64,000 bases of DNA, from assembly GCA_021234155.1 (NCBI GenBank), contig JAJEKV010000206.1:1488001-1552000 (forward strand), written 5' to 3'. Source of the DNA: Isoetes taiwanensis. Taxonomy: Eukaryota > Streptophyta > Lycopodiopsida > Isoetales > Isoetaceae. Shown in pieces: positions 1 through 9,868 of the stretch; the first letter of the stretch is position 1, and every line of letters starts with the position of its first letter. The translations under genes and the position numbers were made by a program. The notes beneath the pieces were generated by a model. That model was not told where the DNA came from. It ran no database searches and saw nothing but the letters and a program-made list of their open reading frames with translations.

Positions 1-665
1 CCTCAGCTTCAGGGTTGCGATTGGATGGCTCTCCATCAAAGTTTGCAGATCCCTCGCCGACCCCGCGCCCCATGTCCTGGTCTAGGGCTTCATTCATATC
101 CGCCACTGCTTCCTATAAAAACCAAAAGAATATGGCATTAATGTAGTTCATAGAATTATAATAATTTTCTACAACGCACCCCCGCATTCCCGTGAAGTGG
201 GACAGTTCCCTCTTCGTATAGCTGTTGATCTGAGATAAGCGGCTCCGTTAAAGTGGCTATTTTTACGTCTTTGCTAGGGGAAACCCGTATAGATATTTCT
301 ATGACAATATAACGAGTATTAGCTATGGACATTTAAAGTTCTTATTAAAATTAATGTGAACTAATATAGCTCTTACGAATCTATAGTGAAACCCTTTCCG
401 ACCGCTGGAGCCCAAATGAGACGGCTTTCGGTCACTGTTAGTTGCTTTGTCGGTTCGAGCTCTATGTTTGGCTTCTGGATCCTTTGCACGTTCGAATGCA
501 ATCTGATTGCAAGGCACACAACATTATCACAAGTTAAAGTGAACGAATGACAAAAAAAATAAGAAATACCTTGATATCTTCCTTGTGGAGATTAAGTGGT
601 TTAGGGACTTTTGACCAATCGCCTCCAACTTTTTCGCAAGTCTGCTTCAGTTCCTTGACCACTCA
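1..665 (-). CDS. Partial unidentified spliced gene (three exons, runs off left edge)
   Basis: Three minus-strand exons join in one open frame, all at phase 0: about 665-570 (donor GTATTT), 502-377 (acceptor AATCAG, donor GTAAGA) and 112-1 (acceptor TTATAG). The first encodes a Myb/SANT-like stretch (KELKQTCEKVGGDWSKVPK). The second is basic and charged. The third is acidic and Gly/Asp/Glu-rich and continues past position 1. No start codon is visible; upstream (above 690) the sequence becomes dispersed repeat A, so the 5' end may have been cut off by rearrangement. The consistent phases argue for a real or recently lost gene. The protein family is not recognised, and the resemblance to a SANT/trihelix helix is weak. 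Confidence 0.4.
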
Positions 666-690
666 AAAACTAGAGATCTGCTTCAAGTCT

Positions 691-952
691 GCTTTTGAAC
701 TTGGGGACAAAAAATAGAGGTTTTATTTGGGAATCTTCAACCAATGTATCTTCTAGAGAGCTGAACTAGTCTAGCAACTAGATAATGTATAACAACGAGA
801 GTCAAGTGATATGTCAAAGCTTTGATTTTCCTTCTAATGTTATGCTCCCATGGTAGAGCCTTGCAAGTCCCTTGATGCTGAAGAACAGAAAACACTCTTC
901 AACTAGAGAAGAAGGGATCTATGGTGCATGTATTGAATATAACAGGTTGGTT

Positions 953-953
<1 letters not shown>
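691..953. repeat. Dispersed repeat A, copy 1
   Basis: This 263-bp segment aligns without a gap to 40878-41140 (constant offset 40187) with only scattered substitutions. It ends exactly where a (GA)n tract begins. No convincing coding potential is seen. Repeat B also occurs at both loci, in the same order, so A and B may be parts of one larger, old dispersed element. Confidence 0.9.

Positions 954-955
<2 letters not shown>

Positions 956-1021
<66 letters not shown>
956..1021. repeat. (GA)n microsatellite, left
   Basis: An almost pure GA dinucleotide tract of about 65 bp lies between repeat A and the left inverted terminus of the Harbinger-type block. Long Arg-Glu or Ser-Leu open frames through it are artefacts of the repeat. 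Confidence 0.98.
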
Positions 1022-1024
<3 letters not shown>

Positions 1025-1036
1025 GTTGGCCACATG
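1025..1036 (+). repeat. Left 12-bp inverted terminus
   Basis: GTTGGCCACATG is the exact reverse complement of 11532-11543. It directly follows the left (GA)n tract. Similarity beyond 12 bp is weak, so assignment as a terminal inverted repeat is provisional. Confidence 0.4.
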
Positions 1037-1130
1037 GGGGTTGAGAGATGATTTGAGAGATGGGGAGAGTTGGGAGATGGCGAGAGATGAAGGGAGAGTA
1101 AAAAATTTGGCTCTCCCTTTGAGAGACAAA

Positions 1131-1195
1131 ATGCCCCTAACTATTGTTAGGGGCGTTCCCATTAACCCCTCACTTTGTTTTATGGTTAGGGGCAT
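1131..1195. repeat. Inverted repeat / stem-loop near left end of Harbinger block
   Basis: An 11-bp arm, ATGCCCCTAAC (1131-1141), is perfectly complementary to 1185-1195. A third partial copy of GTTAGGGGC lies at 1145-1153 and can compete for pairing. It may be a subterminal transposase-binding region or simply a hairpin. Confidence 0.45.
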
Positions 1196-1473
1196 AACGG
1201 TAGGTTTTGAGTTTTGGGCCGAAAACTCTCCCGGAAATCGAGCCACCAATTCCGACCCCTTCAAGAAATGATCCCCTGTTCTTTGATCTGCCCGCGCACC
1301 TCCTGCTCCAATTCTGCATTAGGGTGTCGAGATCGGCCTTGCAATCCAAAATCCTCAAGCATTGGCATTAAGATTTCGGCTCTCAGGTTTGGAATTCTTC
1401 TTGTAAATTTCTGATTTAAATTGTGTTCAATAAGTAATTTACTATCAAATTCTGTTACAGCAGACTCTAAATC

Positions 1474-2085
1474 ATGACTAGAGCTTCTAGATCTGCTCTT
1501 CCAGCAACTGCGAAACCCTTTGTGCCCCCTAGAACCAAGAAATTGCCTTCTAAGAGGCCGAAGAAGATGGTGGTCAAATTCACGAATCGATGCATTGCAG
1601 AGATCAGCTCTCAGCCTGAAGGTGCAAAGGATTGCAATTCGAGGAAGCAGAAAAAGGCAGTGGCTCCAAATCCTGGTGAGTCGATGCCCCCTGATAATTC
1701 TTTGGCCTTAATTGTTCATGGAAGTGATGCTGATGCCATTCAAAGCAAGAAAAGAAAGCATCCTGTTGATTGGTCTGATAATGCAATTGGCACCATGCTT
1801 TCCTTGATGAAAGAATATAAAGTTCATAATAATGGAAACATTAATCTGTCCGCCAGTCAGTGGAGAGAGATCATGATAAAACCTCGACATTCAGTAGAGG
1901 GCTTAGAAGATTTAAGGCAATTGAGAAACAAATGGGATAAATTGCAGATTAAATTTAGGGATGAAAAAGAAGCTTCAGAGAGGACCGGTGTAGAACCTTC
2001 GAGTTGGCCATGGTTTGAAGTCATGGAAGATTTAAAGCACGGACAGACTAATGAGAGAGACATACCTGGTGGTGGAGATGATTGA
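1474..2085 (+). pseudogene. Myb/SANT-like Harbinger accessory protein, 5' part (copy 1)
   Basis: This 203-codon ORF encodes a basic N-terminus (residues 1-60) and a trihelix/Myb-like DNA-binding region (about 95-185) with the spaced tryptophans typical of the fold (DWSDN, QWREI, NKWDKL, WPWFE). PIF/Harbinger elements carry such a protein, which in studied elements brings the transposase to DNA and the nucleus. The frame stops at 2085. Comparison with copy 2 (7142-8291) shows the homologous sequence should continue to a helical C-terminus, which is found after the insertion at 5923-6472. So this is the 5' half of one ORF split by about 3.8 kb of foreign DNA. Confidence 0.8.
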
Positions 2086-2117
2086 ACTTTTGGTCCCGAG
2101 GCATTTGAAGAAGCTGA

Positions 2118-3623
2118 ATCAGCATTGGGTTGTCCTCAGTGTCCTACAGGGCTCCCTCGGATAAGTGGAAGACCTTTGAGAAACTCTGCAGATATGTTCT
2201 GCTGGAAGGCCAGGAAGATGATGAGGGGGAGGATGAAGAGGAAAAGAAGAAGAGAACACCAAGAAAGGGCAGGGAGTCTTTCTCAGACCAATATGACCTC
2301 ATTCTTAGCACCTTTGCGCCCGGGAGAAATGGGTGAGATATGGGCTCAATGGACAAGAGGCAAGTGAAGGACAGCAATGGGGAATTTCCATGCAAGCCGG
2401 ACCCAAAGTTGTTCGGACGGGCAATTTATGAAAAGGATACTGAGGGCACGACCGACAATGAAAGCAGCTTGACCTCTGAGGCGAGAATCTGGATGGAACA
2501 ATCCCGCTAAGGAAAAGTAGAAGCTCAAGAATCACGGGGACTTAAAGGATTATGCCAGCGTCCTAAAAAGAGGCGGCGTGCGTTGGAAGAAGGCATCATG
2601 GAGTTCTGCAATGTTGCTTCCAATGAATACCATGACTTTGATTATTACAAGGAAAAGGCTGCCCTTGATGAGGAAGACATGAAGGAATTGAACCGTCTAT
2701 GTCAACCCCGCATCAACATCAAGCTAAAGCGTAGCGTCAAAACCCTTCCCTTCCCCGAACATGCTATGGCAATTCTGAAGAGGAAGCTTGGATTCGGGGT
2801 GGTCCCATTTAAGGCCGATGATAGCTCCCCATTCACGGTAACATTGGGACACAAGGGATTTGGTGGTGCGAGGCGGCTTTGGGCCCGTGGCACTATTTGC
2901 CATCAATATGATCGAAGACCCCACCCTTTTTATGACAAAGTGACATAGAGCGATTGGTACAAGGCGTAAACGGACATGACCGACTGGATACTTTCGGTTT
3001 CCTTGTCTTTTGCATGCGGGCAATCGGACAACTTTGTCTCCCAATGGGCAGCTGATATTAACTTCAACAACAAGATCTTGTACTCCATATACGAACTTGA
3101 ACATGAGTGTAGACTTGGCTTGCCGAAGGCACCAAGCTTTGCCAATATAGTTTTAGTTTTGGTTTCAAGATTGGCTGTAGACCTGGACAAGTGGTGGTCT
3201 AGCGAACATCATTATCTAGACAGGTTCATGATTTCTCAAGAGCAGATGGAACCCTGGAAGGGCGGCAGATTTATGGAGGATGTGCCATCGATGGACAAAG
3301 TCAGCAGTGATGGTGCGACAGGTCCTATACATAGAATTCCTATCCGGCCAAGAGTTATCAAGTACTTCATAACCAGCTTGGTCGAGGAAGATCAAATTGT
3401 ATGCGAGTGGTACATGAATGAGGGGGCTATGCTTTATGGAATGAAACCTATATCCGTGGTTGGAAATAAGGACATGGTTGAAACCATTCGGTCATACCTG
3501 GATCTGCTTCATGAGCATTTCAAAGGGAGGAAGACAAATGGAAGCGAGAAGGGCGATGATGGCGAAGACAAACCCGAGGCGAGGGAGAGAAACATGCCGG
3601 AGGCGAGAATGTCGAAGGTCTAG
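2118..3623 (+). pseudogene. Unidentified long ORF with four in-frame stops
   Basis: One plus-strand frame of about 500 codons is open except for a TGA at about 2334, a TAA at about 2508, a TAG at 2946 and a TAA at 2967. Each stop could come from CGA, CAA or CAG by one C-to-T change, and the reading flows on smoothly past each. The protein has an acidic Glu/Lys stretch (near codons 30-45), a nuclear-localisation-like cluster (PKKRRR, about 2560) and a globular C-terminal part with several Trp and Tyr residues. The family is not recognised. It lies in the same frame and orientation as the downstream FCP1-like ORF. Confidence 0.45.
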
Positions 3624-3691
3624 ACCGAATCTTTGCGGAACACATTCTTGAGAATCGAGATTGAGGTGAGTTCACTTTGCTCTCTCGGTGT

Positions 3692-3761
3692 TTTCGACTT
3701 CGTGAGTGGAGAAACCTTCGGGAGTTTAACTTTTTCCATTCTCGACTTCATGAGTCGAGAA
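3692..3761. repeat. Interrupted palindromes, two copies
   Basis: At 3739-3761, TTCTCGACT and AGTCGAGAA form 9-bp arms around a 5-bp spacer. A diverged copy lies at about 3692-3715. They match the arms of the perfect palindromes at 4744-5008, which links the two parts of the insertion. Confidence 0.7.
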
Positions 3762-3965
3762 AACTCGTTCCTATCGACATCTTTCATCATTTCGGGGAGA
3801 TCAAAGTCAACGACTACGGATCATTGACAATATCTAGTGGCGAGTTCACGTCGCCGAGAGGAGGACTTTGCACTCCCCAAAGACAATCAAGAGCAAGACA
3901 ACTGCGGGCAGCGGAAAGGAGCTGAAAAATAATGATCCCCATATGGATCCCGATGAACCGGAAAT

Positions 3966-4643
3966 ATGGTCGAGCCAAACTCCAAGCGGGATCCATTTGG
4001 TCCCACCAAGCTTGTAATATTTGGCGTCAATGGAGTATTAGCTGCGGTATACCACGATAAAGGCGTCCACGAGCTTAACACCTCGCGGAGATCCCAAAAG
4101 CGGAGCACAAAATCATGTATCCGAGGCCTAGAGCAAAGGAAATTGTTGAATGGTGCACGAAGGGGATTGAAGTGGCCATATGGTCTTGTATGGCAAAAGA
4201 AAAATATTGTCAATGTTCTTGGTGTTCTCGGCCTTCCGGTTTTGAAGTTCAAGTTTGTTTGGGGAAACGAAAGGGTCGAGCATGTGTCAGACCTCGATCC
4301 AGCCATCACTAAGGGGAAGCATATTATGGTGAAAAGGCTGGACAGGGTTTATGAACAATTCCTAGACTTTGGCAAACACAACACGCTGATCATAGATGAC
4401 TCCGCCTACAAGTGCTATCATAACTCGCAAAATACAATCATTGCTAAGACTTATCGACCAGAAGAGTATGAGACGGATAGGTGGTTGTCTTTCGGACTTT
4501 GTCCTGTCTTGGCGGAATCCCTCTTTGCCATTCTTGTGGCCTATGTGATTAGAAACTATCCGAGCCTCAAAGAACCCGATCCGGAGAGCCGCGCGATCAT
4601 GAAAGCTATGGACGACAAATATTTTGGTGATCAAGAAGAGTGA
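3966..4643 (+). pseudogene. FCP1-homology (HAD-superfamily) phosphatase-like ORF, decayed
   Basis: A 225-codon frame resembles plant FCP1/NIF-type HAD phosphatases: motif I region KLVIFGVNGVL (about residues 15-25), and LIIDDSAYK with a following NTIIAKTY stretch (about 140-160). The matching middle segment (RPRAKEIVEWCTKGIEVAIWS, 4118-4180) is in the +1 frame, so two compensating frameshifts are present. In motif I the nucleophilic Asp expected in the family is Gly. Together with the frameshifts this means no active phosphatase. It lies inside the insertion in Myb copy 1 and may be a captured host gene. Confidence 0.6.
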
Positions 4644-4743
4644 CCTCTGCTTTCAGATAGTCAAATTGTGTGAATATTGTAAAGAAACGTGAAGAAATGT
4701 ACTATATTTTGTAATGAAGGAATGTATATTGAGTTTTCACTGG

Positions 4744-5008
4744 CTTTCTGGACTCGCGAGTCGAGAAAGGCATGCTTGTCCTGTTGATAAAACCATTTGT
4801 ATGTTTGTTTGTGTGACTTGATGCAGCCATAATCTATTGTGATAATGGTTATACATTGGGTTTCCTGTGCCTTTCTCGACTCGCGAGTCGAGAAAGGCAC
4901 TGCTTGTCTCGTTGACGCAACCATTTGTATGCTTCCATGTGTGATTGGATGCAACCATATTCTAATGGGAATGGTTGTACTTTGACTTCTCGACTCGCGA
5001 GTCGAGAA
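4744..5008. repeat. Three tandem units each centred on a CpG-rich palindrome
   Basis: Palindromes sharing the core GACTCGCGAGTC are centred near 4756, 4883 and 4997 (spacing 127 and 114 bp). The middle one is a perfect 34-bp palindrome (4867-4900), the third is perfect over 22 bp (4987-5008), and the first has one mismatch. Sequence between them is also repeated (CCATTTGTATG, TTGGATGCA-like words), so the unit of about 120 bp is tandemly duplicated. Protein-binding sites in a transposon end are possible. Confidence 0.85.
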
Positions 5009-5144
5009 AGACACTACTTTTCACGTGATTGGATGCAGTTATATAGAATGAATGTTCTCTATTGTAATTTGATTTCACCATTCTTTTCTTCGTTTTGACT
5101 AATGGCACCGTAATTGTTAATCATAGACTCTCCTTGCTCCAGGT

Positions 5145-5651
5145 GGTTCAGACACAGATCCTACACCAGCACAGATCCCGTTCAGGCATCACAGAGACCG
5201 CTCCAGGCGGCACAGATCCCGCTCAAGGCGGAAGAGATACCGTTCTGGCACAGATCCCGCTCACGCTACACTCTTGCCCGGCCTTTGGGATAAGGTTGCT
5301 CGTGAATGCAGACGCCATGCACACCCTCGGGATAAAGAAGAGGGGCAGAAATTTGAGACACTCCAGAAAGCTCAAAGCATCTTGCAAGCATTGCATAACA
5401 TCCACGGGGTTTGGGGATGGAGCATATTCGATGAAAAGCTGCGGGAGGAGAGTGGAGAAGTCGGGTGGACAGGTCAGCCGGTGGCTCCAGAGGCACCTCC
5501 ACGTGAGGCATTCCACACTCTTCAGGTTGCCCCCAAGGCTTACAGTCGGCGTGAAGAAGCGCCGCAAGTTAATCCCCTAAGGTGGACCACCTACCACGAT
5601 GATGTAACTGTAGTGACAGCAAGACCGCCATGGTCTCTGCGTCCGATGTAA
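5145..5651 (+). other. Arg/Ser-rich open frame of unknown nature
   Basis: One frame is open from about 5145 to the stop at 5651. The first part is built on the repeated words CACAGATCC and CCGCTC and reads as Arg/Ser/His-rich. The second part (from about 5274) has ordinary composition, including a GVWGWSIFDEKLREE stretch. There is no clear start codon and no recognised domain. It might be the last exon of whatever the insertion captured. Confidence 0.25.
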
Positions 5652-5922
5652 AATACATTGTACCTATTCAATTTATTAATAAAAATTATTTTTCAACTAG
5701 AGCTTTGGTTTCAATCTTTAATGAATTTCCTTTGTTTTAGTTGCATTGTTCTTGTTCTCGACTCGCTATCCAAGGAAAACTGGAAGAAAGCTTGGATGCA
5801 CAATAACAGACAAAAAATCGAATTAAGGATAGTTTTCGGGTCGGGGTGCTCCTTTTCGTGTAAATTAACAGGGTTCCGAAAAAAAGTGGGAATGGAATGA
5901 GTCCCACTTTAATTAAATACGA

Positions 5923-6472
5923 CTTTGATATGTTCACAAATGAATTTATGTCTCAAGCATTCTATGAGACAATTGGCACTGAAGCTTCATTTGTTGAAGA
6001 GGAATTTGTGAATGTTGAGAATAATGATGGTGTTCCTGCCAGTCCATACAGTCCAATTGGCAATGGCAGTAAGGACACTTCTAGTGCTCAAAAAGAAAAT
6101 GGTGGGAAAGAGACTCCAAGTGGCTGCAATATTTCTGATACAAGCCCAAGATCTGCTGCTTGCAATAAACCAGGAGTGTATGGGAAGCCAACAACCAAAA
6201 GAAGATCTCGAGTTCATATAGATGAAGATATTGCAGCAGGCATATCTAAAATGGCAAACAATTTTGGGGAAAATGAAGCAAGGAAATTGGAGTTCATGAG
6301 GGAGGATTCTGTGAAGAAGGCAGAATTGATCAAAGAATTAGAGACAATGAGATCAGCTAACAGCTTGAAAATTGCTGAATCAATGGCCACCATGACACAA
6401 AGCATTTGTCAGATGACAAAAGATACCCTCCTGGAGATTGCCAAGCTTGCTTCATCGAAATCAAATTCCTAA
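5923..6472 (+). pseudogene. Myb/SANT-like accessory protein, 3' part (copy 1)
   Basis: This is the C-terminal half of the ORF begun at 1474. It starts in the conserved FDMFTN/FYETIGTEASFVEEEF region, continues through a basic KRRSRVHIDED segment and ends in a long amphipathic, Lys/Glu-rich helix (MANNFGENEARKLEF to the C-terminus). The same order is present without interruption in copy 2. It is separated from its first half by the 2112-5920 insertion, so no complete protein can be made. Confidence 0.75.
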
Positions 6473-6697
6473 ACTTGAAGAATTTTTCTATTTGCAAACT
6501 GAAGTCGTCTGACATAACAGTCTGCCCCATTAGTTCAAATCCAATAACATGCTTGTTATTGGTCTGGTAGTCATATAATTCCAATATATGATTTCGGACC
6601 ATTATAGATTCTGGTCCAATGTACCATCAGCCAGCAGCACATAAATGCACCCTCGTATATTGTGCCCACATTATTTCTTCCTTTTTCTATTGAGGAG

Positions 6698-7105
6698 ATG
6701 GCGAGGGCGAAAGTAGTAGTGAGGGAGCGCTTCAGATTCCGCCGTTTGCCATTGCCATCTTCTTCAAGCTCCTCAAGCTCTGCAACCATGTCTGTCGGTA
6801 GTGCAAACTCTGCATGCACAGTAGAGCAGAATGAGGTTTCCATTCTGCAAACAAGGAAGATCCACAATTCCATTACTGCACAGGATTTTGTGCAGTATCT
6901 GGATATGGGGACGGTCAGAATCGATGAGGAGTTGTTCAACTGGGCTATGCATGCACCTGTGCAACAAAAGGTGCATGTGGAGTTCACATTCGTGAAGATT
7001 TCTGGTGCTTGGGTGCTCATGGAGATCAGAATTCCGACAAACAGTTGTGTAGCTTGTTGTGTAGCTTGTTGTAGCTTTGGTGATAGGCATTTTGTTAGCA
7101 TCTAA
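6698..7105 (+). CDS. Small serine-rich ORF, cassette 1 (unidentified)
   Basis: A 135-codon ORF starts with MARAKVVVRERF, has a polyserine run (residues about 20-28) and a C-terminal region ending VLMEIRIP. It starts 226 bp after the Myb ORF. The second cassette has a matching ORF (8607-8957): the start (MARxKVxVR), the serine run and the C-terminal block (HVE..FVK...W.L.EIRIP) are conserved while the DNA has diverged, so it was probably a real gene of the element. No known domain is recognised. The end (CVACCVACC) may be changed by a small in-frame duplication. Confidence 0.55.
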   Translation: MARAKVVVRERFRFRRLPLPSSSSSSSSATMSVGSANSACTVEQNEVSILQTRKIHNSITAQDFVQYLDMGTVRIDEELFNWAMHAPVQQKVHVEFTFVKISGAWVLMEIRIPTNSCVACCVACCSFGDRHFVSI

Positions 7106-7141
7106 TAGATTGAAATATCAGACACAAATTGCCTCAAGAAC

Positions 7142-8291
7142 ATGACAAAGGCAACCAGATCCTCCATGCCGACTGCTAAGAAGCCTTTCATTCCCCCGAG
7201 GAGCGAGAAATTGGCTCCTAGAAGAACTAAAAGGATGATTGGATCAGTTTCCCAATCTGTGGCCATTGAGATAAATTCTGAACCTGCACGGGTTTCCAAT
7301 GGCATTGCAAGGGGAAAGAAGAGGGATCAGCAGGAAGATGGATTGCGTGAAGTTCAATCTGAACCCCTCCCCAATGAATTAGCCTTAGTTGTGCACGATA
7401 GCAATTGCATTTGCTATTAACCCGGCCAAGAAAAGGAAAACTCCGGTTGATTGGTGGGACAATGCAATCTCCACCATGCTTGCTTTGATGAAGGAGTACA
7501 AGGTTCACAATAATGGTAGTATTAATCTTTCTTGGGGCAATGGAGAGAGATTATGTTGAAATTACAACCCACAGTTCATGGGCTTGAAGATTTGAGGCGG
7601 TTAAGGAACAAGTGGGATAAATTGCGAGATCAAATTAGGGGGATGAAAAAGAGGCATCGAGAGAGGCTGGATCAGAACCATCTACGGCCTTGGTTTGAAG
7701 CTATGGAAGATCACGAAACATGGAGTTACTAATGAGAGAGACATTCAGTGCGGGGGGGATGATGGGGAATTTGGGGCGAGGCATTGAGGATCTTGATATG
7801 TTTTCAAATACCTACATGTCCGATGCATTCTATGAGACAATTGGAACAAATGCTTCATTTGTGGAAGAAGAATTTGTAAGCGTTGCATGATGATAACCCC
7901 GTGTCCCTATTTGCAAATGAAGCAAATGGTAGCAAAGACAATTCAAGTGCACATGAAAAAAAAAAAAATTCTGGCGCATGTAATCGGCCGAGGGGGTTAG
8001 TGGTAAGCCAACAACTAAAAGAGATCTCGGGTTCATATTGATGAAGAAATTGCAGCAGGGATATCAAACATGGCTACCAGCTTTGGTGAAAATGAAAAAA
8101 GGAAATTAGATTTCATGAAAGAGGAATCTGTTAAAAAACATGAACTGATCAGGGAATTGGAGTCTATGAGGTCTGCCAATACTTTGAAAATTGCCCAATC
8201 AATGGCTACAATGACAGAAAGCATTTGTCAAATGACCAAAGATACTCTTCTGGAAATTGCTAAGTTGGCTGCATCGAAACAGACAAATTAG
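7142..8291 (+). pseudogene. Myb/SANT-like Harbinger accessory protein, copy 2
   Basis: This is a tandem duplicate of the 1474-6472 ORF without the large insertion. Readable blocks are 7142-7420 (basic N-terminus), 7532-7732 (QWREIML, NKWDKL, PWFEAMED) and 8070-8291 (C-terminal helix), in more than one frame. Frameshifts lie near 7410, 7525 and 7740-8060, including a run of A near 7961. It begins 36 bp after the small ORF of cassette 1 and is followed by its own small ORF at 8607. Confidence 0.8.
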
Positions 8292-8606
8292 TATGAAATT
8301 CAGAGGTATGGACCTTTGTCCTGCACTGTCATTATCAATTTTTTTATTCTTTAGTTTACATTTATGTTCTTGACTTATGGAAGTTAGTTAAAAGACTATG
8401 TTCTGTTCGGGTTCAGTATGATTGGAACTTACCTTTCAAAGTGGTTTGGGGATCTCAATTGGAATTTAAATGAGCATGAAGTAATATTCCTGATATTGAC
8501 TAGTTTCAAATTACAAATCCATAAAGGTTTCGTACAAAGTCTCTTTAAATTCCATTATGCATGTCTCGTTTCTCGCGCTAGAATCTTTATTGTTTTGGGC
8601 TCGAAG

Positions 8607-8957
8607 ATGGCAAGGCGCAAGGTCTTGGTCCGGCGCCATTTCCCTGTGTATTCTTCCTCAAGCTCATCCGATATGGCGGTAGAAGCGAGTAGTGCCTCCA
8701 GCAGTATGACAGTCGAGTCAGCCGAGATTTTGGAGCTGCAGCACAAGAGCTTCCATGTTTCCGTTAGCCAAAGAGTTATTCTTGGCTACATGGCTATGGA
8801 AGAGGTTTTTGTCGAAGCAGAGTTAATTGCATGGACTGAGCAAGCCCCCTTTCGCCAGAGAGCACATGTTGAGCTTGTTCACGTCAAGCATCATGGTAGA
8901 TGGTGCCTTTGGGAGGTCCGGATCCCTTCAGTTGCATGTGAGAACTGCCCAGAATAG
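8607..8957 (+). CDS. Small serine-rich ORF, cassette 2 (unidentified)
   Basis: A 116-codon ORF begins MARRKVLVRRHF, has two serine runs (about residues 17-22 and 32-36) and ends RWCLWEVRIPSVACENCPE. It is intact and matches the ORF at 6698-7105 in length, order and spacing to its Myb partner (316 bp here). The frame is open upstream to 8418, but ATG 8607 is the position conserved between copies. The function is unknown; location suggests a third protein of this Harbinger lineage. Confidence 0.55.
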   Translation: MARRKVLVRRHFPVYSSSSSSDMAVEASSASSSMTVESAEILELQHKSFHVSVSQRVILGYMAMEEVFVEAELIAWTEQAPFRQRAHVELVHVKHHGRWCLWEVRIPSVACENCPE

Positions 8958-9039
8958 CCTGCTGTTGTGAAGAACCTTTTTTTGTCTGCGCCTCTTCAGG
9001 AACTCAGCCTCTTTTTTTTTTTTCAGTCCTTTTTTTTTA

Positions 9040-9868
9040 TTTCTGGTTTAGTTTAAAGCTCTGAAAGAATGTATGATACTAAACCGGCCATAGGCCTTAT
9101 TTTGGACTCAAACCATGATGAAATGGTCTTATTTTTGTAAATCCTTGAAATGTGAATACAGGTTTTCGGATTTCCACAGATATTCCTCATTTGAGTTTAT
9201 TTTTTATTTTCACTAACCCATTTTTCGTAAATGCTATTGTTACAGGTTAAGTGGAGGAGGTTCATGGAGTTTTGGAGTGTTTAGTTGTTGTTTATTAGCA
9301 TTTCAGGGACCACAAAGATTTATGTGGCAACTCTATTTTCCTATATTTGTTCATGTAACAGACCTCAGTTTTTTGAAATAAAAGCAGTTCGTCATCTTCT
9401 ATACTTGTTCATTATCTTGTTCATTATCTTTTTCATTGTCTTGTTCATTATCTTCTTCTTTATCTTCTCATTTCAATCAGATGCAAACTTTCTGTTGTAT
9501 CTGTTCATTTACGAAAAGGAAACATGGAATATTGAGTACTGTACTTGTTTATTTTCATTGTGCAAACATTATTTCATTGTGCAAACATTCTTTAAAGTCT
9601 GCAAACCTTCTTTAAAGTCTGCAAACATTCTTTAAACATTCTTTTAAGATACAAACATTGTTTTACTTCTGCTGTATCCAGGTAAAGTGCATAAAATGCA
9701 AACATTGAGTAATTAGGTGCTGCAATTGTTTCACTTCAAATGCAAACATTGTTTTACTTCACTAGTTCCATGAAAGTTCATGTGCATATTTCTGCTCCAC
9801 AAATTGCAGAATGCATTCCATTAATGGGAACACCTCAAACAACATGAAATGAATGGAATGAATCAAAT
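9040..9868. other. AT-rich spacer between convergent ORFs, with short tandem repeats
   Basis: Low-complexity DNA separates the cassettes from the transposase. At 9408-9470, TTCATTATCTTG-like words repeat several times; at about 9566-9640 a word of about 20 bp (GCAAACATTCTTTAAAGTCT) repeats about three times. A 116-codon open frame here reads as a Phe/Ile-rich string and is judged an artefact. It probably holds the 3' UTRs of both transcription units. Confidence 0.6.

Larger units (their letters stand above)
2112..5920. mobile_element. About 3.8-kb insertion splitting Myb copy 1, unidentified type
   Basis: Alignment to the uninterrupted tandem copy defines the insert: similarity is lost just after a GAGGCATTTGAAGA stretch (about 2112) and resumes at CTTTGATATG (about 5920). 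The insert carries a long frame with four stops (2118-3623), an FCP1/HAD-like ORF (3966-4643), palindromic repeats (3692-5008) and an Arg/Ser-rich frame (about 5145-5651). No terminal inverted repeats or clear target duplication could be found, so the class is unknown. A transposon carrying captured host genes is one reading; a plain recombination product is another. Confidence 0.5.

Noticed and set aside
3966..4643. Active CTD phosphatase gene
   Set aside because: The motif I nucleophilic Asp is replaced by Gly and two compensating frameshifts garble the middle of the domain.
4744..5008. CRISPR-like array (repeats with spacing of about 120 bp)
   Set aside because: Only three units, the between-palindrome DNA is itself repeated, and the genome is clearly eukaryotic.
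9285..9635. Hydrophobic membrane protein ORF of 116 codons
   Set aside because: Built from a TTCATTATCTT-type short tandem repeat in an AT-rich spacer, and not conserved between the cassettes.
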